Below, one piece after another: positions 51,412-60,937 of a stretch of DNA of 64,000 nucleotides. The stretch is from assembly GCA_024234955.1 (NCBI GenBank), contig JACKNK010000003.1, positions 310,001-374,000 of the forward strand, given 5' to 3'. Position 1 is the stretch's first letter, and every line of letters starts with the position of its first letter. Under the pieces are notes generated by a model that had not been told where the DNA came from, ran no database searches, and saw only the letters and a program-made list of their open reading frames with translations. The position numbers were made by a program, and so were the translations under genes. Origin of the DNA: Gammaproteobacteria bacterium. GTDB taxonomy: Bacteria > Pseudomonadota > Gammaproteobacteria > JACKNK01.

Positions 51412-52341
51412 TTATTCGGTCAGAGCCTTGGCCAGGGAATCGGCATCCAGAACCGGGGTGGTCTTAACGTTACGGTCAATGCGACGGTTCAGCCCCATCA
51501 ATACCTTGCCTGGACCCGCCTCGATCGCATTGACGATTCCGTCTGCGGCCAGTTTCTGAACGATCTCCACCCAGCGCACCGACTGATACAATTGCCGCGC
51601 CAGCGCATCACGGATGCGATCCGCATCGGAATATGCCGCGACATCGGCATTGTGAATCACCGGCACGCGCGGGGTGCGAATCTCGATCCCCGCGAGCTTG
51701 GCGGCGAGCTGGTCCGCCGCCGGACGCATCAAGGCGCAATGCGACGGCACACTGACCGCCAGCTTGACAGCCTTCTTGGCCCCAGCCTCGGTCGCCAATG
51801 CCACGGCACGATCGACGGCCGCAGCAGAACCCGCGACCACCACCTGCCCGGGGGAATTGAAGTTGGCGGCAGAAACCACGTCGCCCTGAGCGGCCTGTGC
51901 ACACACGGCGACCACCTGCGCATCTTCCAAGCCAAGGATCGCCGCCATCGCGCCTTCACCCGCCGGAACCGCCGCCTGCATCAGACGGCCACGTTCGGCA
52001 ACCAGATCCACTGCCGCCGCGAAATCAATCGAATCGGCACACACCAACGCGGAATATTCGCCGAGGCTGTGACCCGCCATGACGCAGGGCTCATCCCCAC
52101 CCTGTTCCCGCCAGAGGCGCCAGATCGCGACGCCGGCTGCAAGCATGGCAGGCTGGGTACGATCGGTCTGATTCAGATCGGCTTCCGGACCATTCTGGGC
52201 CAATGCCCAGAGATCGTAGCCCAGGACGCCAGAGGCTTCGGCAAAGGTATCGCGCACCATTGGGTTGTCACCGAGATCGGCCAACATACCGACTGACTGG
52301 GAACCCTGCCCCGGAAACAAAAAAGCGAGTTGCGTATTCAT
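51412..52341 (-). CDS. fabD: Malonyl-CoA:ACP transacylase
   Basis: 309 residues. Active-site Ser in VMAGHSLGEYSALVCA, N-terminal FLFPGQGSQSVGMLADL, QPAMLAAGVAIWRLW, and His in VSVPSHCALMRPAADQLAAKL. C-terminal VRWVEIVQKLAADGIVNAIEAGPGKVLMGLNRRI is typical. Loads malonyl groups on ACP. It begins 13 bp after fabH. Confidence 0.97.
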   Translation of the reverse strand: MNTQLAFLFPGQGSQSVGMLADLGDNPMVRDTFAEASGVLGYDLWALAQNGPEADLNQTDRTQPAMLAAGVAIWRLWREQGGDEPCVMAGHSLGEYSALVCADSIDFAAAVDLVAERGRLMQAAVPAGEGAMAAILGLEDAQVVAVCAQAAQGDVVSAANFNSPGQVVVAGSAAAVDRAVALATEAGAKKAVKLAVSVPSHCALMRPAADQLAAKLAGIEIRTPRVPVIHNADVAAYSDADRIRDALARQLYQSVRWVEIVQKLAADGIVNAIEAGPGKVLMGLNRRIDRNVKTTPVLDADSLAKALTE

Positions 52342-52354
52342 GTAATTGTTTTAT

Positions 52355-53314
52355 TTAGAATTTAGCGAGCACGGAGCCCCAGGTGAAGCCACCGCCAAAC
52401 GCCTCCATCAACAGGGTTTCCCCCTTCTTGATGCGACCGTCGCGAACCGCCGTATCGAGCGCCAGAGGCACGGACGCCGCCGACGTATTACCGTGATGAT
52501 CGACCGTCACCACGACACGATCCATCGGCATCTTGAGCTTGCGGGCGGTGGCTTCGATGATGCGAATATTGGCTTGGTGCGGCACCAGCCAATCGATGTC
52601 GGACTTCTCCATTTCGTTGGCGGCCAGGGTTTCATCGACGATGCGGCCAAGGGTATTGACCGCCATCTTGAAGACCTCGTTACCTTTCATGAAGATGAAG
52701 GCGTCCTGCTCGTAGCCCAGGGACGTTCCGGCCGGCACCGTCAGGAGACTTTCGTAGCTGCCATCCGCGTGCAGATGTGTAGACAGGATGCCGGGCTCTT
52801 CCGAGGCCTGAAGCACCACTGCACCGGCACCATCGCCGAACAGTACGCAGGTCGTGCGATCGGTCCAATCGACGATCCGGGACAAAGTCTCGGCACCCAC
52901 GACGATGGCGTTGCGAATCCCGCCAGCGCGCATGAATTTATCCGCCACACCCAAGGCGTAAACGAAACCGGTACACACCGCCTGCACGTCGAAGGCGGCG
53001 CAGCCGTGGATATCCAGGCGCTGCTGCAACAGACATGCGGTACTCGGAAATACGCGATCCGGGGTTGTGGTCGCGACCACGATCAGATCGACCTCATCCT
53101 TGGTGATGCCCGCCGCTTCCATCGCCCGGCGCGCGGCCTGCTCAGCGAGATCGCAGGTGGTTTCCCCTTCGACGGCGACATGGCGCTCTGCAATCCCGGT
53201 CCGGCTACGAATCCATTCATCGGACGTCTCCACCATCGCCTCGAGGTCGTGATTGGTGAGAACCTTTTCCGGCAGATAGCTGCCCGTGCCGACGATGCGC
53301 GAATAAGTGCTCAA
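52355..53314 (-). CDS. fabH: 3-oxoacyl-ACP synthase III
   Basis: 319 residues from a TTG at 53314, chosen because AAGGG lies 8-12 bp upstream and residue 2 on reads STYSRIVGTGSYLPEKVLTNHDLEAMVETSDEWI as in FabH. Starts fatty-acid synthesis from acetyl-CoA and malonyl-ACP. Active site Cys in DVQAVCTGFVYAL, His in VPHQANIRIIEATARKL and Asn in DHHGNTSAASVPLAL. The start lies 8 bp past the plsX stop. Confidence 0.95.
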   Translation of the reverse strand: MSTYSRIVGTGSYLPEKVLTNHDLEAMVETSDEWIRSRTGIAERHVAVEGETTCDLAEQAARRAMEAAGITKDEVDLIVVATTTPDRVFPSTACLLQQRLDIHGCAAFDVQAVCTGFVYALGVADKFMRAGGIRNAIVVGAETLSRIVDWTDRTTCVLFGDGAGAVVLQASEEPGILSTHLHADGSYESLLTVPAGTSLGYEQDAFIFMKGNEVFKMAVNTLGRIVDETLAANEMEKSDIDWLVPHQANIRIIEATARKLKMPMDRVVVTVDHHGNTSAASVPLALDTAVRDGRIKKGETLLMEAFGGGFTWGSVLAKF

Positions 53315-53322
53315 AACGATAT

Positions 53323-54342
53323 TTACCCTTGGCCCATCAAGGCCGAAATGCGTTCCTCGATGCGCGACGGCACCGACTTGTGAACCTCTTTGACCGCGAT
53401 GTCGATGGCGTTCCCGAACGCCAAGGCATCCGCGCCGCCGTGACTCTTGATCACGATGCCGCGCAAGCCTAGCAGACTGGCGCCGTTGTACCGGCGAGGG
53501 TCGAAACGGGTGCGCATGCGCTTCAAGACGGGATAAGCGATGGCGCCAGCAATCATGGTCAGCCAACTGCGACGGAATTCCTGCTTGAGTGCATTGCCGA
53601 TCATCTTGGCAACACCTTCCGCCGATTTCAGTGCGACGTTACCGACGAAACCATCGCAAACCACGACATCGACACCACCGGCATAGACATCGTCACCCTC
53701 GACATAGCCAATGTAATTCAACGGACTGGCCGCAATCAGCTTGGCGGCTTCCTTTACATTGGCGTTGCCCTTGATGTCTTCCTCGCCGATGTTGAGGAGA
53801 CCAACGCGAGGACGTTCAATGCCTTCGACCGCACGCGCCAGCTCCGACCCCATCAACGCGAATTGGAGAAGATGCTCGGCTTCACAATCGACGTTGGCCC
53901 CCAGATCGAGCATATGGGTATGCCCGACCGAGGACGGAATCGCCGAGATGATCGCCGGGCGATCGATACCCGGCAGCATTTTCAGCACGAAACGCGCCGT
54001 TGCCATCAAGGCGCCCGTGTTTCCTGCAGAAACACAGGCATGGGCGACTTCATCCTTCACCAGGTTGATCGCCACCCGCATGGATGAGTCCTTCTTGCCG
54101 CGCAGAGCCTGTGCGGGAGGCTCGTCCATGCCGACCGTCTGAGACGCATGGTGAATACGCAGCCGATCGTGTTCGACGACGCGCTGCCGAGCCAGGCAAT
54201 GGGTCAAGGTGTCGCGATCGCCAACAAGCACGATCGACAGATCGGCGTGCCGGTCCAGCGCCGAAATGGCGGCCGGGATGACGGAATCAGTTCCGTGATC
54301 GCCTCCCATCGCGTCGAGGGCGATCGTTATCGCGTTGCTCAT
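53323..54342 (-). CDS. plsX: Phosphate acyltransferase PlsX
   Basis: 339 residues. Makes acyl-phosphate from acyl-ACP for phospholipid synthesis. N-terminus ITIALDAMGGDHGTDSVIPAAI, HASQTVGMDEPPAQALRGKKDSSMRVAI, VSAGNTGALMATARFVLKMLPGIDRPAI, DLGANVDCEAEHLLQFALMG and GVDVVVCDGFVGNVALKSAEG. Placed between rpmF and fabH as in E. coli. Length is normal. Confidence 0.97.
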   Translation of the reverse strand: MSNAITIALDAMGGDHGTDSVIPAAISALDRHADLSIVLVGDRDTLTHCLARQRVVEHDRLRIHHASQTVGMDEPPAQALRGKKDSSMRVAINLVKDEVAHACVSAGNTGALMATARFVLKMLPGIDRPAIISAIPSSVGHTHMLDLGANVDCEAEHLLQFALMGSELARAVEGIERPRVGLLNIGEEDIKGNANVKEAAKLIAASPLNYIGYVEGDDVYAGGVDVVVCDGFVGNVALKSAEGVAKMIGNALKQEFRRSWLTMIAGAIAYPVLKRMRTRFDPRRYNGASLLGLRGIVIKSHGGADALAFGNAIDIAVKEVHKSVPSRIEERISALMGQG

Positions 54343-54357
54343 GCTTGCGGTAAGAAG

Positions 54358-54380
54358 CAGGGCCGCAAGAAGCGGCCCTG
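54358..54380 (-). promoter_or_regulatory. Hairpin between rpmF and plsX
   Basis: CAGGGCCGC, loop AAGAA, GCGGCCCTG: a perfect 9-bp stem in the 63-bp gap. With no clean T-run on the minus strand it is more likely an attenuator or RNA-processing/stability element than a full terminator, allowing rpmF to be expressed above plsX. Confidence 0.55.
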
Positions 54381-54405
54381 TTCAAGATTGCGCTGTGAGA
54401 CGAAT

Positions 54406-54597
54406 TTATTCGTCGTCGCTGACAGTCTTGGACGCAATCACCTGACGACCACGGTAGTAGCCATCCGGGGTGATGTGGTGACGGAGATGGGTCTCGCCGG
54501 TCAGCGAGTCCTGCGACAGGCTGTTGGCCTTGAGCGCGTCGTGGGAACGACGCATGTCGCGCTTGGAACGGGATTTACGGTCTTTCTGAACGGCCAT
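54406..54597 (-). CDS. rpmF: 50S ribosomal protein L32
   Basis: 63 residues. MAVQKDRKSRSKRDMRRSHDAL at the N-terminus, then GETHLRHHITPDGYYRGRQVI, the normal L32 pattern. It lacks the zinc-finger cysteines found in some L32 forms, as in enterobacteria. Placed between yceD and plsX as in E. coli. Confidence 0.97.
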   Translation of the reverse strand: MAVQKDRKSRSKRDMRRSHDALKANSLSQDSLTGETHLRHHITPDGYYRGRQVIASKTVSDDE

Positions 54598-54631
54598 GGG
54601 TCAACTCCTGCGGCGTCAATCTTTGCCAGTG

Positions 54632-55165
54632 TCAATGTTTGTCTTTCAATGAAGCCAGCACCGCGAACGGATTAGGCCGTGTACTTTTCGTCGCTCCGGA
54701 CGGGGTAACGCCGCCTTCACTGCCTGCCGAGACCTTTTCCCAGGCCGGACAGTCCTGCGGCTCATGCCGAGGGGCGAGAGGCAACGCCAACAACAATTCG
54801 TCTTCAACCAACACCGCCGGATCGATCAGGTCTTCTCCGATCAACAGCGGTTCGTATTCCGTCGGCAGCCGATCAATCTGTGCCTCGGCGATCACGATAC
54901 CCAGATGGACCCGGGCATCAATATCAATCGACATCGGCTCGAGGCAGCGTTGACAGGGCATGCTTACGCGAGTCTTGACGCTGCCGCTGATGAAGCGAAT
55001 GCGTCCAACGTCGACCCCGAATTCCAGCTCAACATCGACATCGCCAACATCAATGACCGCGTCTAACAAGCGCGGCATCCTCGAAGGCGGCAATACCCCC
55101 TGCAAGCGCTCGCCCTGACGAACAAGTCGCAGACAATCGATTCGCGCAGGCAGTGTTACCGACAT
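54632..55165 (-). CDS. yceD: YceD/DUF177 family protein
   Basis: 177 residues. Motifs: CQRCLEP (Cys pair), the acidic middle LPTEYEPLLIGEDLIDPAVLVEDELLLALPLAPRH and the C-terminal NPFAVLASLKDK, all family marks. Linked to 23S rRNA accumulation and always next to rpmF. It lies 34 bp upstream of rpmF and is divergent from pycA. Confidence 0.9.
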   Translation of the reverse strand: MSVTLPARIDCLRLVRQGERLQGVLPPSRMPRLLDAVIDVGDVDVELEFGVDVGRIRFISGSVKTRVSMPCQRCLEPMSIDIDARVHLGIVIAEAQIDRLPTEYEPLLIGEDLIDPAVLVEDELLLALPLAPRHEPQDCPAWEKVSAGSEGGVTPSGATKSTRPNPFAVLASLKDKH

Positions 55166-55286
55166 AAGCGGTCAATTTTACGGGATTTTCCCACCCCGGG
55201 TAAAGCCTGATATACGCACTCTGCTTTGGTCTAAGCTAGGCCGCATTTGCAACGCAAACCCCTGCGTCCATCACCGGATTCCAGCC

Positions 55287-56705
55287 TTGTTTGACAAAAT
55301 CCTGATCGCCAATCGCGGCGAAATCGCGGTCCGTGTCGTGCGCGCCTGCGCAGAGATGGGCATTACCTCGGTAGCGATTTTTACGGACGCGGATCGACAC
55401 GCCCTGCACGTCAAGAAGGCCGACGAGGCTTATAACATCGGCCCGGATTCCGTGGCCGGTTATCTCAACGTGCATCGCATCGTCAATCTCGCCGTCGCAA
55501 CCGGTTGCGATGCTCTGCATCCGGGATACGGCTTCCTGTCCGAGAACCCGCTGCTTGCGAAGGCGTGTGCGGCGCGTGGTATTCACTTCATCGGCCCGAG
55601 CGCGGAGGTCATCCATGCCATGGGTGACAAGACCGAGGCACGGCGTTCCATGCAGGCCGCCGGCGTGCCGGTCACACCCGGCACCGACGGCAATCTGACG
55701 TCGGTCGATGAGGCCCTGGATGTTGCCAAAGGGATCGGTTACCCGGTCATGCTCAAGGCCACGTCGGGCGGCGGCGGGCGCGGTATCCGGCGCTGCGATT
55801 CGCCGGACGAGCTGCGCCGCAACTATGCGCGAGTGATTTCGGAAGCGACCAAGGCCTTTGGGAGTGCGGATGTCTTTCTGGAGAAGTGTGTCGTCAATCC
55901 GCGTCACATCGAAGTTCAGATCCTCGCCGACAGTCACGGCAACTGTGTCCATCTGTTCGAGCGGGACTGCTCCATTCAGCGTCGTCACCAGAAGCTGATC
56001 GAGATTGCACCCTCGCCGTCGCTGACCGAAGCGCAACGACAGTACCTCGGCGAAACGGCGGTGAAGGCCGCCAAGGCGGTCGGATACGAAAATGCGGGGA
56101 CGGTCGAGTTCCTGCTCGAAGCGAATGGCGACGCCTGGTTCATGGAAATGAACACCCGGCTGCAGGTCGAGCACACCATCAGCGAACAGATCACCGGTAT
56201 CGACATCGTCCAGGAGCAGATTCGCATTGCCGCCGGCGAACCTTTGTCGATCAGCCAGAGACAGGTCCAGAAACGCGGCTTTGCGATCCAGTTCCGCATC
56301 AATGCCGAAGATCCCCAGAACGACTTCCTGCCGAGCTTTGGCCGAATAACTCGTTATTTCGCGCCAGGTGGTCCCGGCGTCCGTACCGATGCCGCCATCT
56401 ACACCGGCTACCAGATTCCGCCTTATTACGACTCGATGTGCGCCAAACTGATCGTCTGGGCGCTGGATTGGCCCAGTGTGCTGCGGCGTGGCAAACGCGC
56501 CCTTAAGGATATGGGGGTATTCGGGGTCAAGACCACCATTCCGTATCATCTGGCAATCCTCAAGTCGGAGGAATTCCAGAGCGGCCAGTTCGACACCAGT
56601 TTCGTCGAACGTCACACCGAACTCACCGAATACTCCGTGCGCCGCCCACCTCGCGAGCTCGCTGCCGTCATCGCGGCAGCCCTGGCTGCGCATCAAGGGC
56701 TGTGA
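55287..56705 (+). CDS. pycA: Pyruvate carboxylase subunit A (biotin carboxylase)
   Basis: 472 residues from a TTG start (FDKILIANRGEIAVRVVRACAEMG). ATP-grasp biotin carboxylase: KATSGGGGRGIRRCDSPDEL, EKCVVNPRHIEVQILAD, HLFERDCSIQRRHQKLIEIAPSP, NAGTVEFLLEANGDAWFMEMNTRLQVEHTISEQITGIDIV and RINAEDP. With pycB next to it, and not accB, it belongs to a two-subunit pyruvate carboxylase rather than acetyl-CoA carboxylase. It replenishes oxaloacetate. Confidence 0.9.
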   Translation: MFDKILIANRGEIAVRVVRACAEMGITSVAIFTDADRHALHVKKADEAYNIGPDSVAGYLNVHRIVNLAVATGCDALHPGYGFLSENPLLAKACAARGIHFIGPSAEVIHAMGDKTEARRSMQAAGVPVTPGTDGNLTSVDEALDVAKGIGYPVMLKATSGGGGRGIRRCDSPDELRRNYARVISEATKAFGSADVFLEKCVVNPRHIEVQILADSHGNCVHLFERDCSIQRRHQKLIEIAPSPSLTEAQRQYLGETAVKAAKAVGYENAGTVEFLLEANGDAWFMEMNTRLQVEHTISEQITGIDIVQEQIRIAAGEPLSISQRQVQKRGFAIQFRINAEDPQNDFLPSFGRITRYFAPGGPGVRTDAAIYTGYQIPPYYDSMCAKLIVWALDWPSVLRRGKRALKDMGVFGVKTTIPYHLAILKSEEFQSGQFDTSFVERHTELTEYSVRRPPRELAAVIAAALAAHQGL

Positions 56706-56840
56706 TCATGATGAGCCGCCGTCGCATTCAACGTAACAACCCCGCACCGCCAATCTCATGAATCCCTGCGCACTCTGCGGACTCCGCGCCTGCGCGTTGA
56801 CCGCTTCTCAAGCCGTTGACCCCATCCGGAACGAAACCCC
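56706..56840. repeat. pycA-pycB spacer with degenerate dispersed repeat
   Basis: 135 bp without a gene. The stretch at about 56770-56806 (CACTCTGCGGACTCCGCGCC then TGCGCGTTGACC) resembles a CTCTGCG...TCTGCGTTGA repeat that recurs in other bacterial genomes. I infer a repeat insertion; the likeness is from memory. Confidence 0.35.
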
Positions 56841-58667
56841 ATGAACGATCGCGTCCACATATCCGACCTGGTCCTGCGCGACGGCCATCAGAGCCTGCTC
56901 GCGACACGCATGCGTACGGAAGACATGCTGCCGATCTGCGAAAAGCTCGACAAGATCGGTTTCTGGTCCCTGGAAGCCTGGGGCGGCGCCACCTTCGACG
57001 CCTGCGTTCGCTTCCTGCGCGAGGACCCTTGGGAGCGCTTGCGCAAACTGCGAGATGCCCTTCCGAACACACGTCTGCAGATGCTGCTACGCGGCCAGAA
57101 TCTGCTCGGTTACCGCCATTATTCCGACGACGTGGTTCGAGCGTTCATCGCCAAGTCGGCCGACAACGGCATGGATGTATTTCGCATCTTCGACGCGCTC
57201 AACGACACCCGCAATCTGCGCACCGCGATCGAAGCAACCAAGGCGGTTGGCAAGCACGCCCAGGGCACGATCAGCTACACCACCAGCCCGGTTCATGACG
57301 TCGAGCAATTCATCGCGATGGCGCGTGAACTCGAATCCATGGGCTGCGACAGCATCGCGGTCAAGGACATGGCAGGACTGCTCACCCCCACCCGTACCGC
57401 CGAATTGTTTGCCGCCCTGACCAACGCCGTCAAAGTCCCTATTCACCTGCACATCCATGCCACTGCGGGTATGGCCGAGATGTGTCATTTGCGCGCCATC
57501 GAGAACGGCTGCCGCCACATCGACACGGTGATCTCGCCTCTCGCGGGGGGAGCCAGCCACGCCCCGACCGAATCCATGGTCGCGGCGCTCGCGGATACCC
57601 CGTGGGCTACCGGCCTCAGCCTCCCCTCACTCCAGGAGATCGGCTTCTATTTCCATTCGGTGCGCAAGAAGTACCACCAGTTCGAGAACGAATTCACCGG
57701 TGTGGATACCCGCGTGCAGGTCAACCAGGTCCCGGGCGGCATGATCTCCAACCTCGCCAACCAGTTGCGCGAACAAGGTGCCCTGGATCGCATGAACGCG
57801 GTTCTCGATGAAATCCCCCGCGTCCGCCAGGATCTGGGCTATCCGCCGCTGGTCACCCCGACGTCACAGATCGTCGGCACCCAGGCGGTGCTCAATGTCA
57901 TGACTGGTGAGCGTTACAAGACCATCACCAACGAGGTGAAGCATTACCTTCAGGGTCGTTATGGCCGAGCGCCAGGTCAGATCAATCGCATGGTCCGGCA
58001 GATGGCGATCGGCAACGAGGACGTGATCGACATCCGCCCCGCCGATCTGCTCCCCGCTGAACTCGATGCCCTGCGCGAGAATATCGGCGACATCGCACGC
58101 AGCGAAGAAGACGTACTAACCTTCGCGATGTTCCCCGACATGGGGCGGGAATTCCTCAAGCAGCGCAACGACAACGCTCTGGTCCCCGAACCGCTGGAAG
58201 CCCCCAAGCCCAGCAAATCCGACGAACCCGCTGGGGCGCCAGTGGAATTCAACGTCACCCTGCACGGTGAGACCTATCACATCCGGGTCACCGGCAGCGG
58301 GCACAAACGTCAGGAGCAACGACCCTTCTACGTGACCGTGGACGGACAGCCCGAAGAGATCCTGATCGAAACGCTGGAAGAGCTCGAGCCGGAGACCTCA
58401 GAAAGCAGCGCCGCCCCGAAGCGTGCCAACGGCAAGCGGCCTCGCGCGACCAAGCCGGGGCATGTCACCACATCGATGCCCGGCACCATCGTTGACGTCC
58501 TGGTCAAGGAAGGCGACGAAGTCAAAGCGGGCGCGCCGCTCCTGATCACCGAGGCAATGAAGATGGAGACCGAAGTTCAAGCGCCGGTCGCCGGCACCGT
58601 CAGTGCCGTTCACGTGGTCAAGGGCGATACCGTAACCCCGGATGAAACTTTGATCGAGATCGGCTGA
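56841..58667 (+). CDS. pycB: Pyruvate carboxylase subunit B (carboxyltransferase-biotin carrier)
   Basis: 608 residues. HMGL-type carboxyltransferase (LVLRDGHQSLLATRMRTEDM, EAWGGATFDACVRFLREDPWERLR, LRGQNLLGYRHYSDD, FRIFDALNDTRN, HLHIHATAGMAEMCHLRAIENGCRHIDTVISPL), then PYC/OADA domain, then a biotinyl domain with the attachment Lys in ITEAMKMETEVQAPVAGTV near 580. The Ala/Pro/Lys linker at about 530-545 is a normal tether. A sodium-pump OadB/OadG is not present, so carboxylation is favoured over decarboxylation. Confidence 0.9.
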   Translation: MNDRVHISDLVLRDGHQSLLATRMRTEDMLPICEKLDKIGFWSLEAWGGATFDACVRFLREDPWERLRKLRDALPNTRLQMLLRGQNLLGYRHYSDDVVRAFIAKSADNGMDVFRIFDALNDTRNLRTAIEATKAVGKHAQGTISYTTSPVHDVEQFIAMARELESMGCDSIAVKDMAGLLTPTRTAELFAALTNAVKVPIHLHIHATAGMAEMCHLRAIENGCRHIDTVISPLAGGASHAPTESMVAALADTPWATGLSLPSLQEIGFYFHSVRKKYHQFENEFTGVDTRVQVNQVPGGMISNLANQLREQGALDRMNAVLDEIPRVRQDLGYPPLVTPTSQIVGTQAVLNVMTGERYKTITNEVKHYLQGRYGRAPGQINRMVRQMAIGNEDVIDIRPADLLPAELDALRENIGDIARSEEDVLTFAMFPDMGREFLKQRNDNALVPEPLEAPKPSKSDEPAGAPVEFNVTLHGETYHIRVTGSGHKRQEQRPFYVTVDGQPEEILIETLEELEPETSESSAAPKRANGKRPRATKPGHVTTSMPGTIVDVLVKEGDEVKAGAPLLITEAMKMETEVQAPVAGTVSAVHVVKGDTVTPDETLIEIG

Positions 58668-58768
58668 GCGCATGACGGCGCGGACCATTAAAACGCGGTC
58701 GCCCATCCCGAATCAGACGATACGGATTGCATCCCGACTCATAACTTGACGTATCTCCAGAAGCAAAC

Positions 58769-59368
58769 ATGCAACTTGTTCTCGCCTCAACCTCCCCGTT
58801 TCGACGGGAACTCCTTTCCCGGCTTCAGGTGCCGTTCGACACTTTTGCGCCCGACATCGATGAAAAGCGGCGTCCGGATGAGAGCGCCATCACTCTGGTA
58901 CGGCGTCTTGCCAAACAGAAAGCGGCGGCCGCGAAGATGGATTTTCCGGAGGCCCTGGTCATCGGTTCCGATCAGGTCGCGGTTCTTGGCAGCGAAATAC
59001 TGGGTAAACCGCATACCCATGACAACGCAGTCGCCCAGCTCAAGGCAGCGAGCGGCAAACGGGTCGTGTTCCAAACGGGCTTATGCCTGCTCAATACCGC
59101 GACTGGCCACAGCCAGGTGGAAGTCATCCCGTTCACGGTTGAATTTCGGCGTCTCACCGACACACAGATCGACAACTATCTCCGGGCGGAGCAGCCCTAT
59201 CGATGCGCAGGCAGCTTTAAATCCGAAGCGCTCGGCGTCGCCCTTTTCGAGCGTATGGAAGGCGATGATCCGACCAGCCTGATCGGGCTTCCTCTGATCC
59301 GTCTGACTCGGATGCTTGAGCGCGAAGGGCTGGACATCCTTGATCATGCGCTGGGCAGCCAGGCCTGA
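58769..59368 (+). CDS. yceF: Maf-family nucleotide pyrophosphatase (YceF-like, m7GTP type)
   Basis: 199 residues. Hydrolyses modified nucleoside triphosphates. Maf motifs: LVLASTSPFRRELLSRL, DIDEKRRPDESAITLVRRLAKQKA, VIGSDQVAVLGSEILGKP, VVFQTGLCLLN and DNYLRAEQPYRCAGSFKSEALGVALFERMEGDDPTSLIGLPLIRL. YCAG and the Glu in the SEG-like stretch place it with YceF. In E. coli yceF is next to yceD; here the pyc genes lie between. Confidence 0.93.
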   Translation: MQLVLASTSPFRRELLSRLQVPFDTFAPDIDEKRRPDESAITLVRRLAKQKAAAAKMDFPEALVIGSDQVAVLGSEILGKPHTHDNAVAQLKAASGKRVVFQTGLCLLNTATGHSQVEVIPFTVEFRRLTDTQIDNYLRAEQPYRCAGSFKSEALGVALFERMEGDDPTSLIGLPLIRLTRMLEREGLDILDHALGSQA

Positions 59369-59458
59369 CACAGGCACTTCTCACTGTCCGACCGCGAGGA
59401 ATGGCGGCGTTGCAGGAACTGCCGCCGGACGGGCGTCCCTCAGACAGACAATCTCCGC

Positions 59459-60910
59459 TCAGCCAAGGGCCTTGGCACACCAGGCCATGAGACCGGACGG
59501 ATAAACGCCTAGTGCGAGCACTGCGAGACCGTTCACGCTGAGCACCGCTTTGGCGTCGAATCCGGCGAAAATCGGCGCCTCGTCCTCCGGCTTGTCGAAG
59601 TACATCACCTTGACCACGCGGATGTAGTAGAACGCGCCAATGATGGAAAAGAACACTGCGACGGCGGCCAGCCAGACCATGTCTGCAGAAACCACTGCCT
59701 GCAACACGGACAACTTCGCGTAGAAACCGACGGTAGGCGGCACACCGGCCATGGAGAACATGAGCAGCAGCATCAGGAAGGCTAGCCAGGGATTTCGATC
59801 GTTCAGACCCTTCAGATCGTCAAGCTTCTCTGCCTCAAATCCTGCGCGGCTCAGCAACACCAGCAGGCCGAAGCCACCGGCCGAGGTCAGCGCGTAGGTG
59901 ATCGCGTAGAACATCGCGCCGCTGTAGCCGACCTTGTTGGCGGCGAGGATGCCGAGAACCACAAAGCCCATGTGCGAGATCGTCGAATAGGCCAGCATGC
60001 GTTTGATGTTGGTCTGCGCGATCGCAATGACGTTGCCGACCGCGAGCGAACCCACCGCGAGAATGATCAGCATCGGGGTCCAGTCTGCATGGAGACCGCC
60101 CAGACCTTCTACCAGAACCCGCATGACCATCGCGAATGCGGCGATCTTGGGCGCGGCACCGATGAACAGGGTGACCGAGGTGGGTGCACCGTTGTAGATG
60201 TCCGGCACCCACATATGGAAAGGGGCATTACCCAGTTTGAACGCCAGACCGGCGACGATGAACACCACGCCGAACGCGAGAATCCGGTCTTCAGCCCCAT
60301 GTTCGGCGACATAACGACCGATCGCAGCCAGATCCAGCGATCCGCTTGCGCCGTAAATCATGGAAATACCGTAGAGCAACATGCCCGAGGCAATCGCACC
60401 GAGCACGAAGTACTTCATGGCCGCTTCCGATGCGACACCGTTCTGACGCTGGAATGCGACCATCGTGTACATAGACAGGGACAACAGCTCCAGACCAAGG
60501 TAAACGCTGAGCATGTTGTGTGCAGAGATCATCACCATCATGCCGAGCACGCCAAACAGGCCAAGCACAAAATACTCACCCTTGAGAATGCCGCGATCAC
60601 GCAGATAGTCGCGCGAGTACAGGAAAACCCCGGCGGAGACGGCATATACCGCCAGCTTCAGCACCATGGACAGGGTATCGGCCACATACGTGCCGCCCAG
60701 CAGGACCATGCGGTCGGTGGTGCCGATCATCGTGTCGTACTGCATCCAGGTGAGGACGGCGGCGCCGAGCAGCGTAACCTGGGTCAGGCGAAACGCGATC
60801 AGGCGGCGCGTATCGGGCAGATAGGCGTCGAGCACCAGGATGAAACAGGCCATCGCCAGCACGAAAATCTCGGCGGCCAGGGGGGCAAATTCGGCGACAT
60901 CAGGGGTCAT
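59459..60910 (-). CDS. nuoN: NADH-quinone oxidoreductase subunit N
   Basis: 483 residues. Antiporter-like membrane subunit of complex I with about 14 helices. Conserved parts: YLGLELLSLSMYTMVAFQR with the key Glu, KYFVLGAIASGMLLYGISMIYG, LAFKLGNAPFHMWVPDIYNGAPTSVTLFIGAAPKIAAFA with the key Lys, and MLAYSTISHMGFVVLGIL. Follows nuoM as in the standard operon, but with an unusually long 172-bp spacer. Confidence 0.96.
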   Translation of the reverse strand: MTPDVAEFAPLAAEIFVLAMACFILVLDAYLPDTRRLIAFRLTQVTLLGAAVLTWMQYDTMIGTTDRMVLLGGTYVADTLSMVLKLAVYAVSAGVFLYSRDYLRDRGILKGEYFVLGLFGVLGMMVMISAHNMLSVYLGLELLSLSMYTMVAFQRQNGVASEAAMKYFVLGAIASGMLLYGISMIYGASGSLDLAAIGRYVAEHGAEDRILAFGVVFIVAGLAFKLGNAPFHMWVPDIYNGAPTSVTLFIGAAPKIAAFAMVMRVLVEGLGGLHADWTPMLIILAVGSLAVGNVIAIAQTNIKRMLAYSTISHMGFVVLGILAANKVGYSGAMFYAITYALTSAGGFGLLVLLSRAGFEAEKLDDLKGLNDRNPWLAFLMLLLMFSMAGVPPTVGFYAKLSVLQAVVSADMVWLAAVAVFFSIIGAFYYIRVVKVMYFDKPEDEAPIFAGFDAKAVLSVNGLAVLALGVYPSGLMAWCAKALG

Positions 60911-60937
60911 GAGTTTTGATCCTGAACAGCGTTATCA

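Noticed and set aside
55236..56696. 486-residue open frame on the minus strand
   Set aside because: Fully antisense to pycA, whose protein matches a known family along its length; no start region or motif supports the reverse frame.
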